DNA of 20,056 nt. It comes from a virus. Under the pieces are notes generated by a model. The model saw only the letters and a program-made list of their open reading frames with translations. It was not told the DNA's origin and ran no database searches. The DNA lies in IMG/VR virus record IMGVR_UViG_3300037116_000139, positions 1 through 20,056 of that record. One strand, 5' to 3'. This document shows positions 1 to 6,023 of this stretch, piece after piece; the first letter of the stretch is position 1, and the number at the start of each line of letters is the position of its first letter. Both the position numbers and the translations under genes were made by a program.

Positions 1-751
1 GACCACCCTGCTCCGGCGTGAACTCGATACGCATCGCGGGCGGTTCCGTCGTGGTCCGAGAAGCCGGTTGTGCCGGCAATGTGTGATGGTCGCGGTCGAT
101 CGCGATGTCGGGACCCGTGCCGGCATCGCCGGTCGGGGCGATGTTGTCGCCCCCGGCGCCCGCGCCCGTGCCGTCACCGGCGTCACCGGCCGGCTGATTG
201 GCGAAGCGTTCCGGATAGGCGGCGCGCTCGACGTGTTCGAAGAACTCCTTGCTGTCCGGAGCGACCCCGGCAACCTCCGTGGCGTAGCCCGCGGCCGCAT
301 TGACCTTCTTCGTGAAGGCCTCGTCGCTGCCGTAGCGCGGGTTCTCGGAAATCCAGCGGCGCTGCGACTCGGAGAACTGGGCGTAGGGGTCTGTCGCCAC
401 CGGCTGCGCCGCGGCATGGGCCTCCTGGCCCGCGATCCATTCCTTGCGACCCCGCAACTGGACGAGCGAAGCGGAGAGATCGCTCATCTGCCGCGTCATC
501 TTCGCGGCGTCTTCGAACTTGCCGTCGGCGTTGAGTTCGGCGATCTGGTGCTCGAGCGCGGTCTGCCGCTCCTCGGTGGCGACGATCGACGCCTCGACGG
601 CGCCCTTCTCGACGGTGAAGCGGGCGCCGGTCTCCTGCCGGAGGCGCCCTTCAGCGACGGTCGCCCGCGCGACGGCGGCCGAGGTCTGGTTTCGCGCCGC
701 CGCCAGGGCGTCGTGAAGGCGTTGGGTTTCCGGGGAAAGGGCGTCGGGCAT
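1..751 (-). CDS. Scaffold-like coiled-coil phage protein (partial, runs off left edge)
   Basis: Reading the minus strand from ATG at 751 gives about 250 codons with no stop before the window ends, so the C-terminus is missing. The start overlaps the stop of the GroES-like gene (TGATG), which suggests coupled translation. The first 110 residues are charged and Ala/Glu/Gln/Arg-rich with no Pro after residue 7, as expected for a long helix or coiled coil (for example KFEDAAKMTRQMSDL). A folded-looking segment follows, containing SESQRRWISENPRY and DSKEFFEHVE, then a Gly/Ala/Asp-rich linker. From memory, phage proteins near head genes carry a similar segment (aromatic-W-hxxNPxY followed by D-x-EFF-H-E). 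A head-scaffolding or assembly role is inferred from composition and from its place downstream of the portal. If so, the main coat gene may lie just left of the window. Confidence 0.75.
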   Translation of the reverse strand, partial: MPDALSPETQRLHDALAAARNQTSAAVARATVAEGRLRQETGARFTVEKGAVEASIVATEERQTALEHQIAELNADGKFEDAAKMTRQMSDLSASLVQLRGRKEWIAGQEAHAAAQPVATDPYAQFSESQRRWISENPRYGSDEAFTKKVNAAAGYATEVAGVAPDSKEFFEHVERAAYPERFANQPAGDAGDGTGAGAGGDNIAPTGDAGTGPDIAIDRDHHTLPAQPASRTTTEPPAMRIEFTPEQGG

Positions 752-1167
752 CAGAACACCAGCATTGGGTTGGCGAGCTTGCCGAGGATGTAGCGGGCCG
801 GGACCAGCCGACAGGGCTGCTTACCGAGGAGGAGTTGGTGCCCCGTCTTCACGTCGAACATGACCCAGTCGCCAACGGCGGGTGCCTTGGCGTACCAGTC
901 CTTCGTTTCCTCGGTGTTGTAGGCGAGCGGCCCGATCTTCAAGACGAGGCCGGCGGTCCCCTGCCAGCGGTATTCCTTGAGGTACTGCTCGGGCAGGATG
1001 ATGTTGCCGGCGGTCTTGGCGTTCGCATCCGGGATAAAGATGCCGACCAGCAGGTCTTCGCCGCCGATCTCGATGCCGTCAAGGAAGTTCGCGACCTGCA
1101 GCCGAATGGCGGAGGCCGGATCGTTCCCCAGGTTTAGCTGGAGGGCTTGGCTGGCGATTTCGGCCAT
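751..1167 (-). CDS. GroES-like co-chaperonin (Cpn10 fold) in the phage late operon
   Basis: The 138-residue protein matches the Cpn10 layout. A mobile-loop-like segment KTAGNIILPE (51-60) is followed by GLVLKIGP (73-80), the equivalent of the GroES 'GxVxxVGxG' strand. Then VGDWVMFD (98-105) matches the conserved 'VGDxVxF', and RYILGKL (125-131) the C-terminal 'dIlA' strand. A 40-residue N-terminal extension precedes the fold. GroES caps the GroEL folding chamber; phage versions such as T4 gp31 replace host GroES so that the capsid protein can fold. A head-protein folding role fits its position just before a scaffold-like gene. It has its own promoter and a hairpin over its ribosome-binding site. 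Cpn10 assignment is from motif reading; whether it works with GroEL is not shown. Confidence 0.8.
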   Translation of the reverse strand: MAEIASQALQLNLGNDPASAIRLQVANFLDGIEIGGEDLLVGIFIPDANAKTAGNIILPEQYLKEYRWQGTAGLVLKIGPLAYNTEETKDWYAKAPAVGDWVMFDVKTGHQLLLGKQPCRLVPARYILGKLANPMLVF

Positions 1168-1170
1168 TGA

Positions 1171-1197
1171 CCACCGGATTGTACAAATTTCCGGTGG
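1171..1197 (-). promoter_or_regulatory. Hairpin covering the ribosome-binding site of the GroES-like gene
   Basis: CCACCGGA (1171-1178) and TCCGGTGG (1190-1197) form a perfect 8-bp stem around an 11-base AT-rich loop. On the minus strand the 3' arm ends 3 bases before ATG at 1167 and contains GGTGG, the only Shine-Dalgarno-like sequence for that gene. A full hairpin would therefore hide the ribosome-binding site. The predicted transcription start from the promoter at 1198-1226 falls near 1191, inside the 5' arm, so that transcript could not form the full stem. Confidence 0.6.
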
Positions 1198-1226
1198 AAT
1201 ATCCGATAAGCCGCTGTTCGCGTCAA
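1198..1226 (-). promoter_or_regulatory. Sigma70-type promoter for the GroES-like gene
   Basis: On the minus strand TTGACG (1226-1221, 5 of 6 matches to TTGACA) is followed after exactly 17 bases by GATATT (1203-1198, 4 of 6 matches to TATAAT). Predicted initiation is near 1191, about 24 bases before the ATG. It lies in an 86-base gap, one of the few between late genes. Host sigma70-type recognition is inferred. Confidence 0.55.
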
Positions 1227-1243
1227 CGACGATTTGAACAGCG
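1212..1243. repeat. Inverted repeat in the spacer between the 82-aa and GroES-like genes
   Basis: CGCTGTTC (1212-1219) and GAACAGCG (1236-1243) are a perfect 8-bp inverted repeat with a 16-base loop. There is no T-run on the minus-strand exit side, so a standard rho-independent terminator is not supported. It overlaps the -35 element of the promoter at 1198-1226, which lies in the loop, so it could be a protein-binding site or a weak attenuator. Confidence 0.4.
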
Positions 1244-1253
1244 AAGTTGTGTG

Positions 1254-1502
1254 TTATTCCGGACCGTTCTCCTCGGGGAGCACCAGACGCCCCGGTTTCT
1301 TCGCCCGATCGCCGCCGGAACGGATGTCGTGAATGAGGGCAATCGTGTCGTCGATCTGGCGGACGCGGGCGCAGGTAGCGGCGTATTCGTTGGGCTCCAA
1401 GCCGCCGGCGAGGACAAGCCCGGCGTATTCCTCGCGCTGTTCTCTCAGCCTGCGGGCGAAGCGCGTCCAGCCATCGCCGAGGTCGTAATCGTCGTCAGCC
1501 AT
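1254..1502 (-). CDS. Small phage protein of unknown function (82 aa)
   Basis: I do not recognise the family. The protein starts MADDDYDLGDGW and has a central charged helical stretch (residues 15-60, RRLREQREEYAG and VRQIDDTIALIHDI), suggesting two antiparallel helices. There are no membrane segments or signal peptide. Its start overlaps the end of the 133-aa gene by 8 bases, so the two are likely co-translated. It is the last gene before the spacer that holds the GroES-like promoter. A small virion or assembly component is possible from location only. Confidence 0.7.
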   Translation of the reverse strand: MADDDYDLGDGWTRFARRLREQREEYAGLVLAGGLEPNEYAATCARVRQIDDTIALIHDIRSGGDRAKKPGRLVLPEENGPE

Positions 1503-1896
1503 CGGCGATCGGCTCTGCGGGGGGCAACGCCACGACCAACGGCTTTTCGCGCAAGAGCACGGCGGCGTCCTCGATCAGCATCTGCTGCACCGCGCCGATG
1601 GCTTCGGCCATAAAATCCGGATATCCCACCAGAAGCGGCCGCCTGTCGGAGCTCCACGTTTTCGCAAGAGCGATGAGACCCGGCGCGCGCTCCTCGTCCT
1701 TGGCGATCTCGCGGGCCATCCAGACAAACACCTCGGAGTAACGTTGATACGCCTCGCCGAGAATCATCCGCAGCCGCACCTCTGGATCGGACGACGCTAT
1801 CGACAGCGCCGCCTGGTACGCGCCAGCAACGATCGCGGTCCGCCGCTCTTTCGTGGCGTCCGCCGGAATGTCGGCGGTGATCTTGGTGCGGCTCAT
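1495..1896 (-). CDS. Phage protein of unknown function (133 aa)
   Basis: ATG at 1896 overlaps the stop of the upstream 306-aa gene as ATGA, a 4-base coupling overlap that supports this start. The protein is largely helical and acidic in the middle (residues 40-75, EVRLRMILGEAYQRYSEVFV then MAREIAKDEERAPG). It has no recognisable catalytic motif, Cys cluster or membrane span. I cannot name a family. Codon usage and tight packing match the neighbouring late genes. Confidence 0.75.
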   Translation of the reverse strand: MSRTKITADIPADATKERRTAIVAGAYQAALSIASSDPEVRLRMILGEAYQRYSEVFVWMAREIAKDEERAPGLIALAKTWSSDRRPLLVGYPDFMAEAIGAVQQMLIEDAAVLLREKPLVVALPPAEPIADG

Positions 1897-2813
1897 TCGG
1901 TTGGCGTCTGCGGATCATCGATGATGAAGAACTCGCCCCGCTCGCGCGCCGCACGACACCACTCACGCCATTGCCATGCCGTGCGTCCCGGCGCATCGAG
2001 TTCAATCATCTCGCCGGGCCCCCTATTTGCCCGCCACCAGAAGTCATCCTCGTCGCGCCGCAGCCACAGCAGCTGCGCGATCAGAATGTCCTCGACCGGC
2101 ATCTCGCCAGCACCAGCGGGGATCGCGCAGAGGACAGCGGCGGAATGGTACTTCTCATCTTCCACGGATGCCGCGGCGCCGGGCTTTGGCTCGAACCGAA
2201 CATTGTAGCTGCGACCGAGCCGAAGCGTGTAGGTGCCGTACTTTCCGAGATGATCGAACGCGCCGGTCTTGCCGTGCTGCTCGCGCTGCTCCGGCTTGAG
2301 AAAGCGGAGCAGGAGCGACCGGGCGCGGTCACGGGATGCCGCGCTCGTAGGGGCCAGAATGACGTCTATAGTAGCCCGCGCTGCCATCATCTCAAGCCGG
2401 CGAGCGCCTTCGCGCACGATCTCCTCAGCGATGCCGACTCCGTTCCGGATACCTGACAGCAACTCGATGGGCATGGCGCTGGCCTGCATCAATGCCCGGT
2501 TGCATCGTTCGAGCGCTTGCGTCGTCTGCTGCATGGCGAGCGTCTCGTCGACACTCTCGATCCGTCCCACTTCAGCGTCGGTACTACGCTGCGCCGGATC
2601 GCGACGGTACACCGTCGTCCACGAGCGGTTAATGACGGCACCCTCGGGCAAGCCTTCATACATCCGCCTGATATCGCGCTCGGTGTACACAGCCGCCCGC
2701 ATGTCAACGGCTGGAGGACGATCAGATTCATTGCGTAGGACACCGACAACAGGCGGCACATCCGGTGCCCGCAGATACCGCGCCAGTCCTTCCCACGTTC
2801 TCGGGAGCGCCAC
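1893..2813 (-). CDS. Conserved phage protein with 'LLLRFLKPEQR' domain (306 aa)
   Basis: The start is GTG at 2813, immediately after the stop of the 74-aa gene; no ATG is better placed. The C-terminal half (about residues 160-250) holds a segment I associate with a widespread uncharacterised phage/bacterial family. It reads SRDRARSLLLRFLKPEQR, then a GKYGTYTLRLGRSYNV beta section, then LCAIPAGAGEMPVEDILIAQLLWL. The family's function is unknown to me. The N-terminal half includes VYTERDIRRMYEGLPEGAV and a helical central region. It sits between two small genes of the late operon. No membrane or export signal is visible. Confidence 0.8.
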   Translation of the reverse strand: MALPRTWEGLARYLRAPDVPPVVGVLRNESDRPPAVDMRAAVYTERDIRRMYEGLPEGAVINRSWTTVYRRDPAQRSTDAEVGRIESVDETLAMQQTTQALERCNRALMQASAMPIELLSGIRNGVGIAEEIVREGARRLEMMAARATIDVILAPTSAASRDRARSLLLRFLKPEQREQHGKTGAFDHLGKYGTYTLRLGRSYNVRFEPKPGAAASVEDEKYHSAAVLCAIPAGAGEMPVEDILIAQLLWLRRDEDDFWWRANRGPGEMIELDAPGRTAWQWREWCRAARERGEFFIIDDPQTPTE

Positions 2814-2816
2814 GGT

Positions 2817-3041
2817 TCAGCCCCCTTGCAGCGCGGGCACCATCAGCATCTCGGCATCGGGCCGAAAGGTCTCGACGACCTCGCCGTCGCTGCCATCGTC
2901 GGGGATCGTGACCAGCAGGTTGCCGGCCTTCTGCAACTCGCCGAAAATCTGAGCCGCCGCAGCGATCTCCTTCGGCTTGTCCTTCCACTCGGTCAAAACG
3001 CCGTGGCCGGTGTGGTCGAGTTTGTAGATTTTGCCTGCCAT
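2817..3041 (-). CDS. Small conserved phage protein (74 aa)
   Basis: The protein MAGKIYKLDHTGHG... ends in DAEMLMVPALQGG. From memory it resembles a small phage family with the pattern 'xGDTxxxxW ... aexiFxelxxaGxlaxxxxxdG ... FdPxaexixxvPxLxGG'. Its function is unknown. The ATG lies only 4 bases beyond a strong terminator-like hairpin (3046-3080), and the only purine-rich ribosome-binding candidate (CGGGGC) is inside the 3' arm of that hairpin. Expression therefore depends on hairpin state or on a promoter at its edge. Translation then leads directly into the 306-aa gene. Confidence 0.8.
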   Translation of the reverse strand: MAGKIYKLDHTGHGVLTEWKDKPKEIAAAAQIFGELQKAGNLLVTIPDDGSDGEVVETFRPDAEMLMVPALQGG

Positions 3042-3045
3042 GTGA

Positions 3046-3080
3046 AAAGCCCCGATCTGGTTTGTTCAGACCGGGGCTTT
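3046..3080 (-). terminator. Rho-independent terminator or leader hairpin after the Ala-rich gene
   Basis: AAAGCCCCGATCTG (3046-3059) pairs with CAGACCGGGGCTTT (3067-3080) over 14 positions. The single non-Watson-Crick position becomes a G-U pair in minus-strand RNA. The loop is 7 bases and the minus-strand stem is followed by a short T-run (TTTT). This is a classic terminator for the 3107-4078 gene, but it ends 4 bases before the ATG of the next gene and contains that gene's ribosome-binding site. Confidence 0.75.
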
Positions 3081-3089
3081 GTATCACAA
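3080..3089 (-). promoter_or_regulatory. TTGTGATACA motif (copy A), extended -10-like
   Basis: The minus strand reads TTGTGATACA, matching an extended -10 layout (TG-n-GATACA) without an obvious -35. It abuts the hairpin at 3046-3080, so a start about 7 bases downstream would remove most of the hairpin's 5' arm. The same motif occurs at 10909-10918, with one-base variants at 14406-14415 and 17853-17862. Confidence 0.4.
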
Positions 3090-3106
3090 ATCGGCGTAGG
3101 GCGGCG

Positions 3107-4078
3107 CTATTTGTTGATGACTTCTCGGGTCTCGCGAGAGTGGCCGGCGGTCGCCAGCTCGATCTCGCGGCGCGTCCAGGCCTTGAGTTCAGCAAAGGCG
3201 GTGCGGTACTCGCTGCCAAGCGCCGACTGCGCAGGCGCCCGAGCCGCTTCCAATGCTTCGGCGGCGCTTTGGGCCGCGGCATTCGCGTCGGCAGAGGCCT
3301 TGCCCGCAGCCTCCCCGGCGGTAAGTGCCGAAGCCGCCGCAGCATCGGCGGCGATCTGCTTGGGGGCGGCGTCCGGAGAGTTGGCTGCCAGCGCGGCGTC
3401 AGCGTCCGCCTGGGTGGTGCGGGCGTCGATCGCGGTCTGAAGCGCGGTCGCCATCGCTGAGTCATAGGCCGTGGCCGCCGCAACGGAAGCCGATGCCTTC
3501 GCCGCCGCCTCGCCCATCGCGCTGGCCTTGGTCGCGGCCGCCGTCGCCAGTTCCGCAAGGGAATCGGCATCGTGAGCGTCGGCGTCGTGAGCCGCCTTCG
3601 CGGCGGTGTCCGCAGTTTGCGCGGCGCTGACGTCCGAAACCGCCGCGGTAGTCGCCTCGTCCGCGATCGTCACGGCCTTGTCGATCGCCGGTCGGGTCAG
3701 AGCGGCTTGAGCCGTAAAAGCCGAAGCATTGTTGATCAGCACGGTCATGCGCTTCGAGATATCCGCCGCGGCAGCGTCCACGCGCGGATCGGCGTCCGGC
3801 GCGGGTTGGCCGTAGGACGGATCGGCGTCTGGATCGGTCGCCCGGTCGCCGCCTTCAGCCTTCAGCTCGGCGAGGCCGGTGTACCGCATTTCGGTCTCCC
3901 CTTCCACGGGCTGCAGGGGAGAGCCGTACTCCGGGTTGCTGGCGTTCTGCGGCTGGTACACCGGATCGCCACCATTTGTGCCTTCGGGTAGCGGAGGGTC
4001 GACCGGACGAAGGTCCGTCGGCGGTAGCTCAGGCGCGGGCTGCTGATAACTCGTCTGACCTTCGTTTTCGCCGTCCAT
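3107..4078 (-). CDS. Ala-rich helical repeat protein (323 aa)
   Basis: In-frame starts exist at 4096 (TTG), 4090 and 4078. I choose ATG 4078 because GGAGA lies about 6 bases upstream, while the other two lack a ribosome-binding site. The first 100 residues are Pro/Gly/Asn/Gln-rich and probably disordered, with two similar 'DADPSYGQP / DADPRVDAA' segments. Residues of about 105-295 are extremely Ala-rich with Asp, Lys, Ser and Thr (AAQTADTAAKAAHDADAHD), predicting a long helix or coiled coil. The last 30 residues are charged. No enzyme motif is present. Composition resembles scaffolding, tape-like or fibre proteins; the position argues for a virion or assembly role, but this is inference. A terminator follows directly. 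Confidence 0.7.
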   Translation of the reverse strand: MDGENEGQTSYQQPAPELPPTDLRPVDPPLPEGTNGGDPVYQPQNASNPEYGSPLQPVEGETEMRYTGLAELKAEGGDRATDPDADPSYGQPAPDADPRVDAAAADISKRMTVLINNASAFTAQAALTRPAIDKAVTIADEATTAAVSDVSAAQTADTAAKAAHDADAHDADSLAELATAAATKASAMGEAAAKASASVAAATAYDSAMATALQTAIDARTTQADADAALAANSPDAAPKQIAADAAAASALTAGEAAGKASADANAAAQSAAEALEAARAPAQSALGSEYRTAFAELKAWTRREIELATAGHSRETREVINK

Positions 4079-4092
4079 ATCGATCTCCATCG

Positions 4093-4413
4093 TCAATCAT
4101 TGAAAACGTCGCGGGCCAACGATCTGATCCGGTGCGTCTGGAGGGCCGCCTTTGCCATGTCCGGCAGCATCGCCGGCGCCGCCGGGAAGTGCGAGGCGGA
4201 GCCAAGAAACGTTGTTGCGTTGAACTGGTGGTCCCAGATCACCAACGCCATTGCGCCGATCCGGCAGTCACCATGCGCTTCCAGGGTTTGCTCGAAAAAA
4301 TCGCGGGCACGGGCGAGACCAATGGCGGGGTCCGGCGCCCGGATAACCCCGATGACCGGGGCGCGACCGTCCTTGTAGCGGACGCTACGAACGCGGGGGA
4401 TCGAGGATCGCAT
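4093..4413 (-). CDS. Conserved phage protein of unknown function (106 aa)
   Basis: The protein reads from MRSSIPRVRSVRYKDGRAPV, with IGVIRAPDP, then a helix (residues 33-47, LARARDFFEQTLEAH). A beta segment IGAMALVIWDHQFNATTFLG follows, then LLPDMAKAALQTHRI. I recall similar short phage proteins in which 'aMALVvWd ... lp..vkaal' recurs, but no function is known to me. The start overlaps the upstream 123-aa gene by 29 bases and lacks a clear ribosome-binding site, so translation may depend on coupling. A later start would lose the conserved-looking IRAPDP region only in part. Confidence 0.7.
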   Translation of the reverse strand: MRSSIPRVRSVRYKDGRAPVIGVIRAPDPAIGLARARDFFEQTLEAHGDCRIGAMALVIWDHQFNATTFLGSASHFPAAPAMLPDMAKAALQTHRIRSLARDVFND

Positions 4414-4756
4414 CGGCGGCGCGCTGCATTACCCGTGAGGGCGATTCCGGCTGCGGCGATAGTGAGCGCAACATCGCCGCGCTCGCCGCGATTGCCTCGG
4501 CCTCGGCGTGAGACCGGCGCGATGCGCGCGAATATTCGACTGCCGCGTTCTCACTCGCTTCTGCGGCCCGTCGCATGCGGTACGCCGATCCCTGGCGTTC
4601 GCGCAAAATCCGTCCGAGCGCGATGATGGCGAGCCGATGCGGACCGACGACCTTCTCGCAGACCGGAAACAGGTTGTCGTCGATCTCCTCCCGCCGCGCG
4701 CCGCAATCAAGACATCCCCCGGTGATCGGATCGAGATTGGTGTGGACTCCCATCAT
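4385..4756 (-). CDS. Small protein with N-terminal CxxC motif (123 aa)
   Basis: The start ATG at 4756 overlaps the stop of the repeat protein as ATGA, and a GGGAGGG ribosome-binding sequence lies just upstream. A second in-frame ATG at 4753 has slightly better spacing. Residues 15-33 contain CLDCGARREEIDDNLFPVC, a C-x2-C plus a later Cys, suggesting metal binding or a partial zinc knuckle. The remainder is an Arg/Ala-rich helix (residues 40-105, ERQGSAYRMRRAAEASENAA). Family and function are not recognised. Confidence 0.7.
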   Translation of the reverse strand: MMGVHTNLDPITGGCLDCGARREEIDDNLFPVCEKVVGPHRLAIIALGRILRERQGSAYRMRRAAEASENAAVEYSRASRRSHAEAEAIAASAAMLRSLSPQPESPSRVMQRAADAILDPPRS

Positions 4757-5658
4757 GCCCTCCCGCGGCCGCCGCGTTCACCGTAGTGGACCTGCCGCGA
4801 CTGCTCGGCGCGGCCTTCCCCGGAACCTTCCCCCGCTTCCATGTGCGGGCGACCGGCGCGACCGCCCTCCGCATGACGGGCGCGGCCACCTTTCTTCGCC
4901 ATCGGTCCAGCGGTTCCCCCGGTCGGCGGATTTCCGCCGGGCATCCCGCCTCCTGGCATCCCCATGCCGGGCTGCATTCCGCCGCCGCCGGCACCCTGCA
5001 TCTGCGCGCGGCGCGCCTGCATCTGCTGAATCTGCTGCGGAGTCAGCTGCTGGCCCCCTTGCGGCGGCGTCATCGGTTGCCCCGTTGTCGGCCCCCCGAT
5101 GTCCTTGTGCTTGTGGCTGGTGCGGCCACCGGCTTTTCGCATCGGCATCCCGCCCGGAGGCGCTCCAGGCGGCATCCCCATCGGCGGTCGCGGCGGCATC
5201 GGGCCGGCGCCAACCGGCATCCCCGGCGGCATCCCGCCACCACCCGGCGGCATCGGCGGAGGCCCGGCCGGCATCGGATGCGGCGGCATCGGGGGCGGCG
5301 CACCGCCTCCCATCGGCATCGGCATCCCGCCACCACCTTCGGGTCGCGGGGCAACGATGACATTCACATTGGTTCTGCCGTGCTCCTTGCCACGCGCACT
5401 ACGGTCCCCTCGGCGTTTCGATGGGTCCCCTTCTGCGGAACCGCCCGCAGCGAGGCGGAGTCTGGTCTTTTTCCCGGAATGCAACTGATCGTCATGTTCT
5501 TTGAAAGCTTCGCGCAGCTCGTGATCGATGAGTTCCTTGTCTTCGGCAGCGTCCGGGTGGCTGCGCATGTGGCCGCCTAGCTTGCCGAGGTGATGTCCGG
5601 TAGCAGCCACAACACGCCGCGCCCGCTTGCGAGATTCACTTTCGCGCTGGAACGCCAT
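4753..5658 (-). CDS. Pro/Gly/Met-repeat protein of the late operon (301 aa)
   Basis: ATG at 5658 is preceded by GAGGAGG at ideal spacing, so the start is firm. The protein has four parts. Residues 1-100 are charged and basic. Residues 108-173 are almost wholly Gly, Pro and Met (GGGMPPGMPVGAGPMPPRPP). Residues 195-222 are Gln-rich helical (LTPQQIQQMQARRAQMQ), followed by a second Gly/Met/Pro block at 223-249. The basic Gly-rich tail has KKGGRARHAEGGRAGR. No catalytic motif is visible. Such flexible sequence is likely intrinsically disordered. It lies two genes after the portal, so a head or neck accessory function is plausible but unproven. Confidence 0.75.
   Translation of the reverse strand: MAFQRESESRKRARRVVAATGHHLGKLGGHMRSHPDAAEDKELIDHELREAFKEHDDQLHSGKKTRLRLAAGGSAEGDPSKRRGDRSARGKEHGRTNVNVIVAPRPEGGGGMPMPMGGGAPPPMPPHPMPAGPPPMPPGGGGMPPGMPVGAGPMPPRPPMGMPPGAPPGGMPMRKAGGRTSHKHKDIGGPTTGQPMTPPQGGQQLTPQQIQQMQARRAQMQGAGGGGMQPGMGMPGGGMPGGNPPTGGTAGPMAKKGGRARHAEGGRAGRPHMEAGEGSGEGRAEQSRQVHYGERGGRGRA
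5140..5337. repeat. Degenerate tandem repeat encoding Gly-Met-Pro block
   Basis: On the plus strand the unit ggcggcatc and variants (ggcatcccc, ggcggcatcg, ggcggtcgc) recur irregularly across about 200 bases, giving the Gly/Pro/Met block of the minus-strand protein (residues 108-173). A shorter related stretch at 4912-4992 encodes residues 223-249. Such repeats can expand or contract by slippage, so length variation among relatives is expected. Confidence 0.6.
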
Positions 5659-6023
5659 CGTCGACCTCCTCGAATGCGCCGCGAACGTAACACGGAAGAA
5701 CCGGAGCCGTCAGCCCGCCTTTTCATCTCCGCGTCGCGGGCCGCTGCCTGCTCGCGCCGGTGCAGCAGCTCGGCCGAAATCGTCGCCTGAACGATCTGCT
5801 CGATCATTCCCCGTGGCAACCGATGCCCGAAGCGCTCGGCGGCGACGCGGACAGCCTCGGCCTTGATCGGCCCGGTGATCCGGGGTTCCGACAGGAACAC
5901 ATAGATCGCGGCATCGGCGATGCTGTTCGCGAGGTCTTTGAAATCCTCCTCGCGGCGCAGCTGGGCGATCTCAGGAGTGGGCAACGAAGTATTTGTTCCG
6001 GTTGGCGAAGGTGTGGCGATCAC
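5577..6023 (-). CDS. Small helical phage protein, uncertain ends (148 aa)
   Basis: The core (residues 16-105, from PTPEIAQLRREEDFKDL through PRGMIEQIVQATISAELLHR) is clearly coding and predicted helical. The longest start is GTG at 6023 with GGGAAGG upstream, overlapping the preceding gene by 53 bases. A TTG nearer that gene's end is possible. The last 27 residues overlap the well-defined start of the repeat protein by 82 bases and look unlike the rest (Arg/Ser-rich, then WLLPDITSAS). That could be a genuine long overlap or a small frameshift. Family unknown. Confidence 0.55.
   Translation of the reverse strand: MIATPSPTGTNTSLPTPEIAQLRREEDFKDLANSIADAAIYVFLSEPRITGPIKAEAVRVAAERFGHRLPRGMIEQIVQATISAELLHRREQAAARDAEMKRRADGSGSSVLRSRRIRGGRRWRSSAKVNLASGRGVLWLLPDITSAS

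Noticed and set aside
68-793. A 241-codon plus-strand frame at the left edge.
   Set aside because: The minus strand is open from 751 to the edge with a proper coiled-coil protein and a start that overlaps the previous stop; the plus frame is antisense.
2728-3570. A 280-codon minus-strand frame rich in Arg/Pro.
   Set aside because: It runs through the terminator and three true genes in another frame, and its composition is typical of a GC-rich shadow frame.
5140-5337. A CRISPR array, suggested by the recurring ggcggcatc units.
   Set aside because: The units are short, irregular, in frame, and encode a Gly/Pro/Met block; there are no regular unique spacers.
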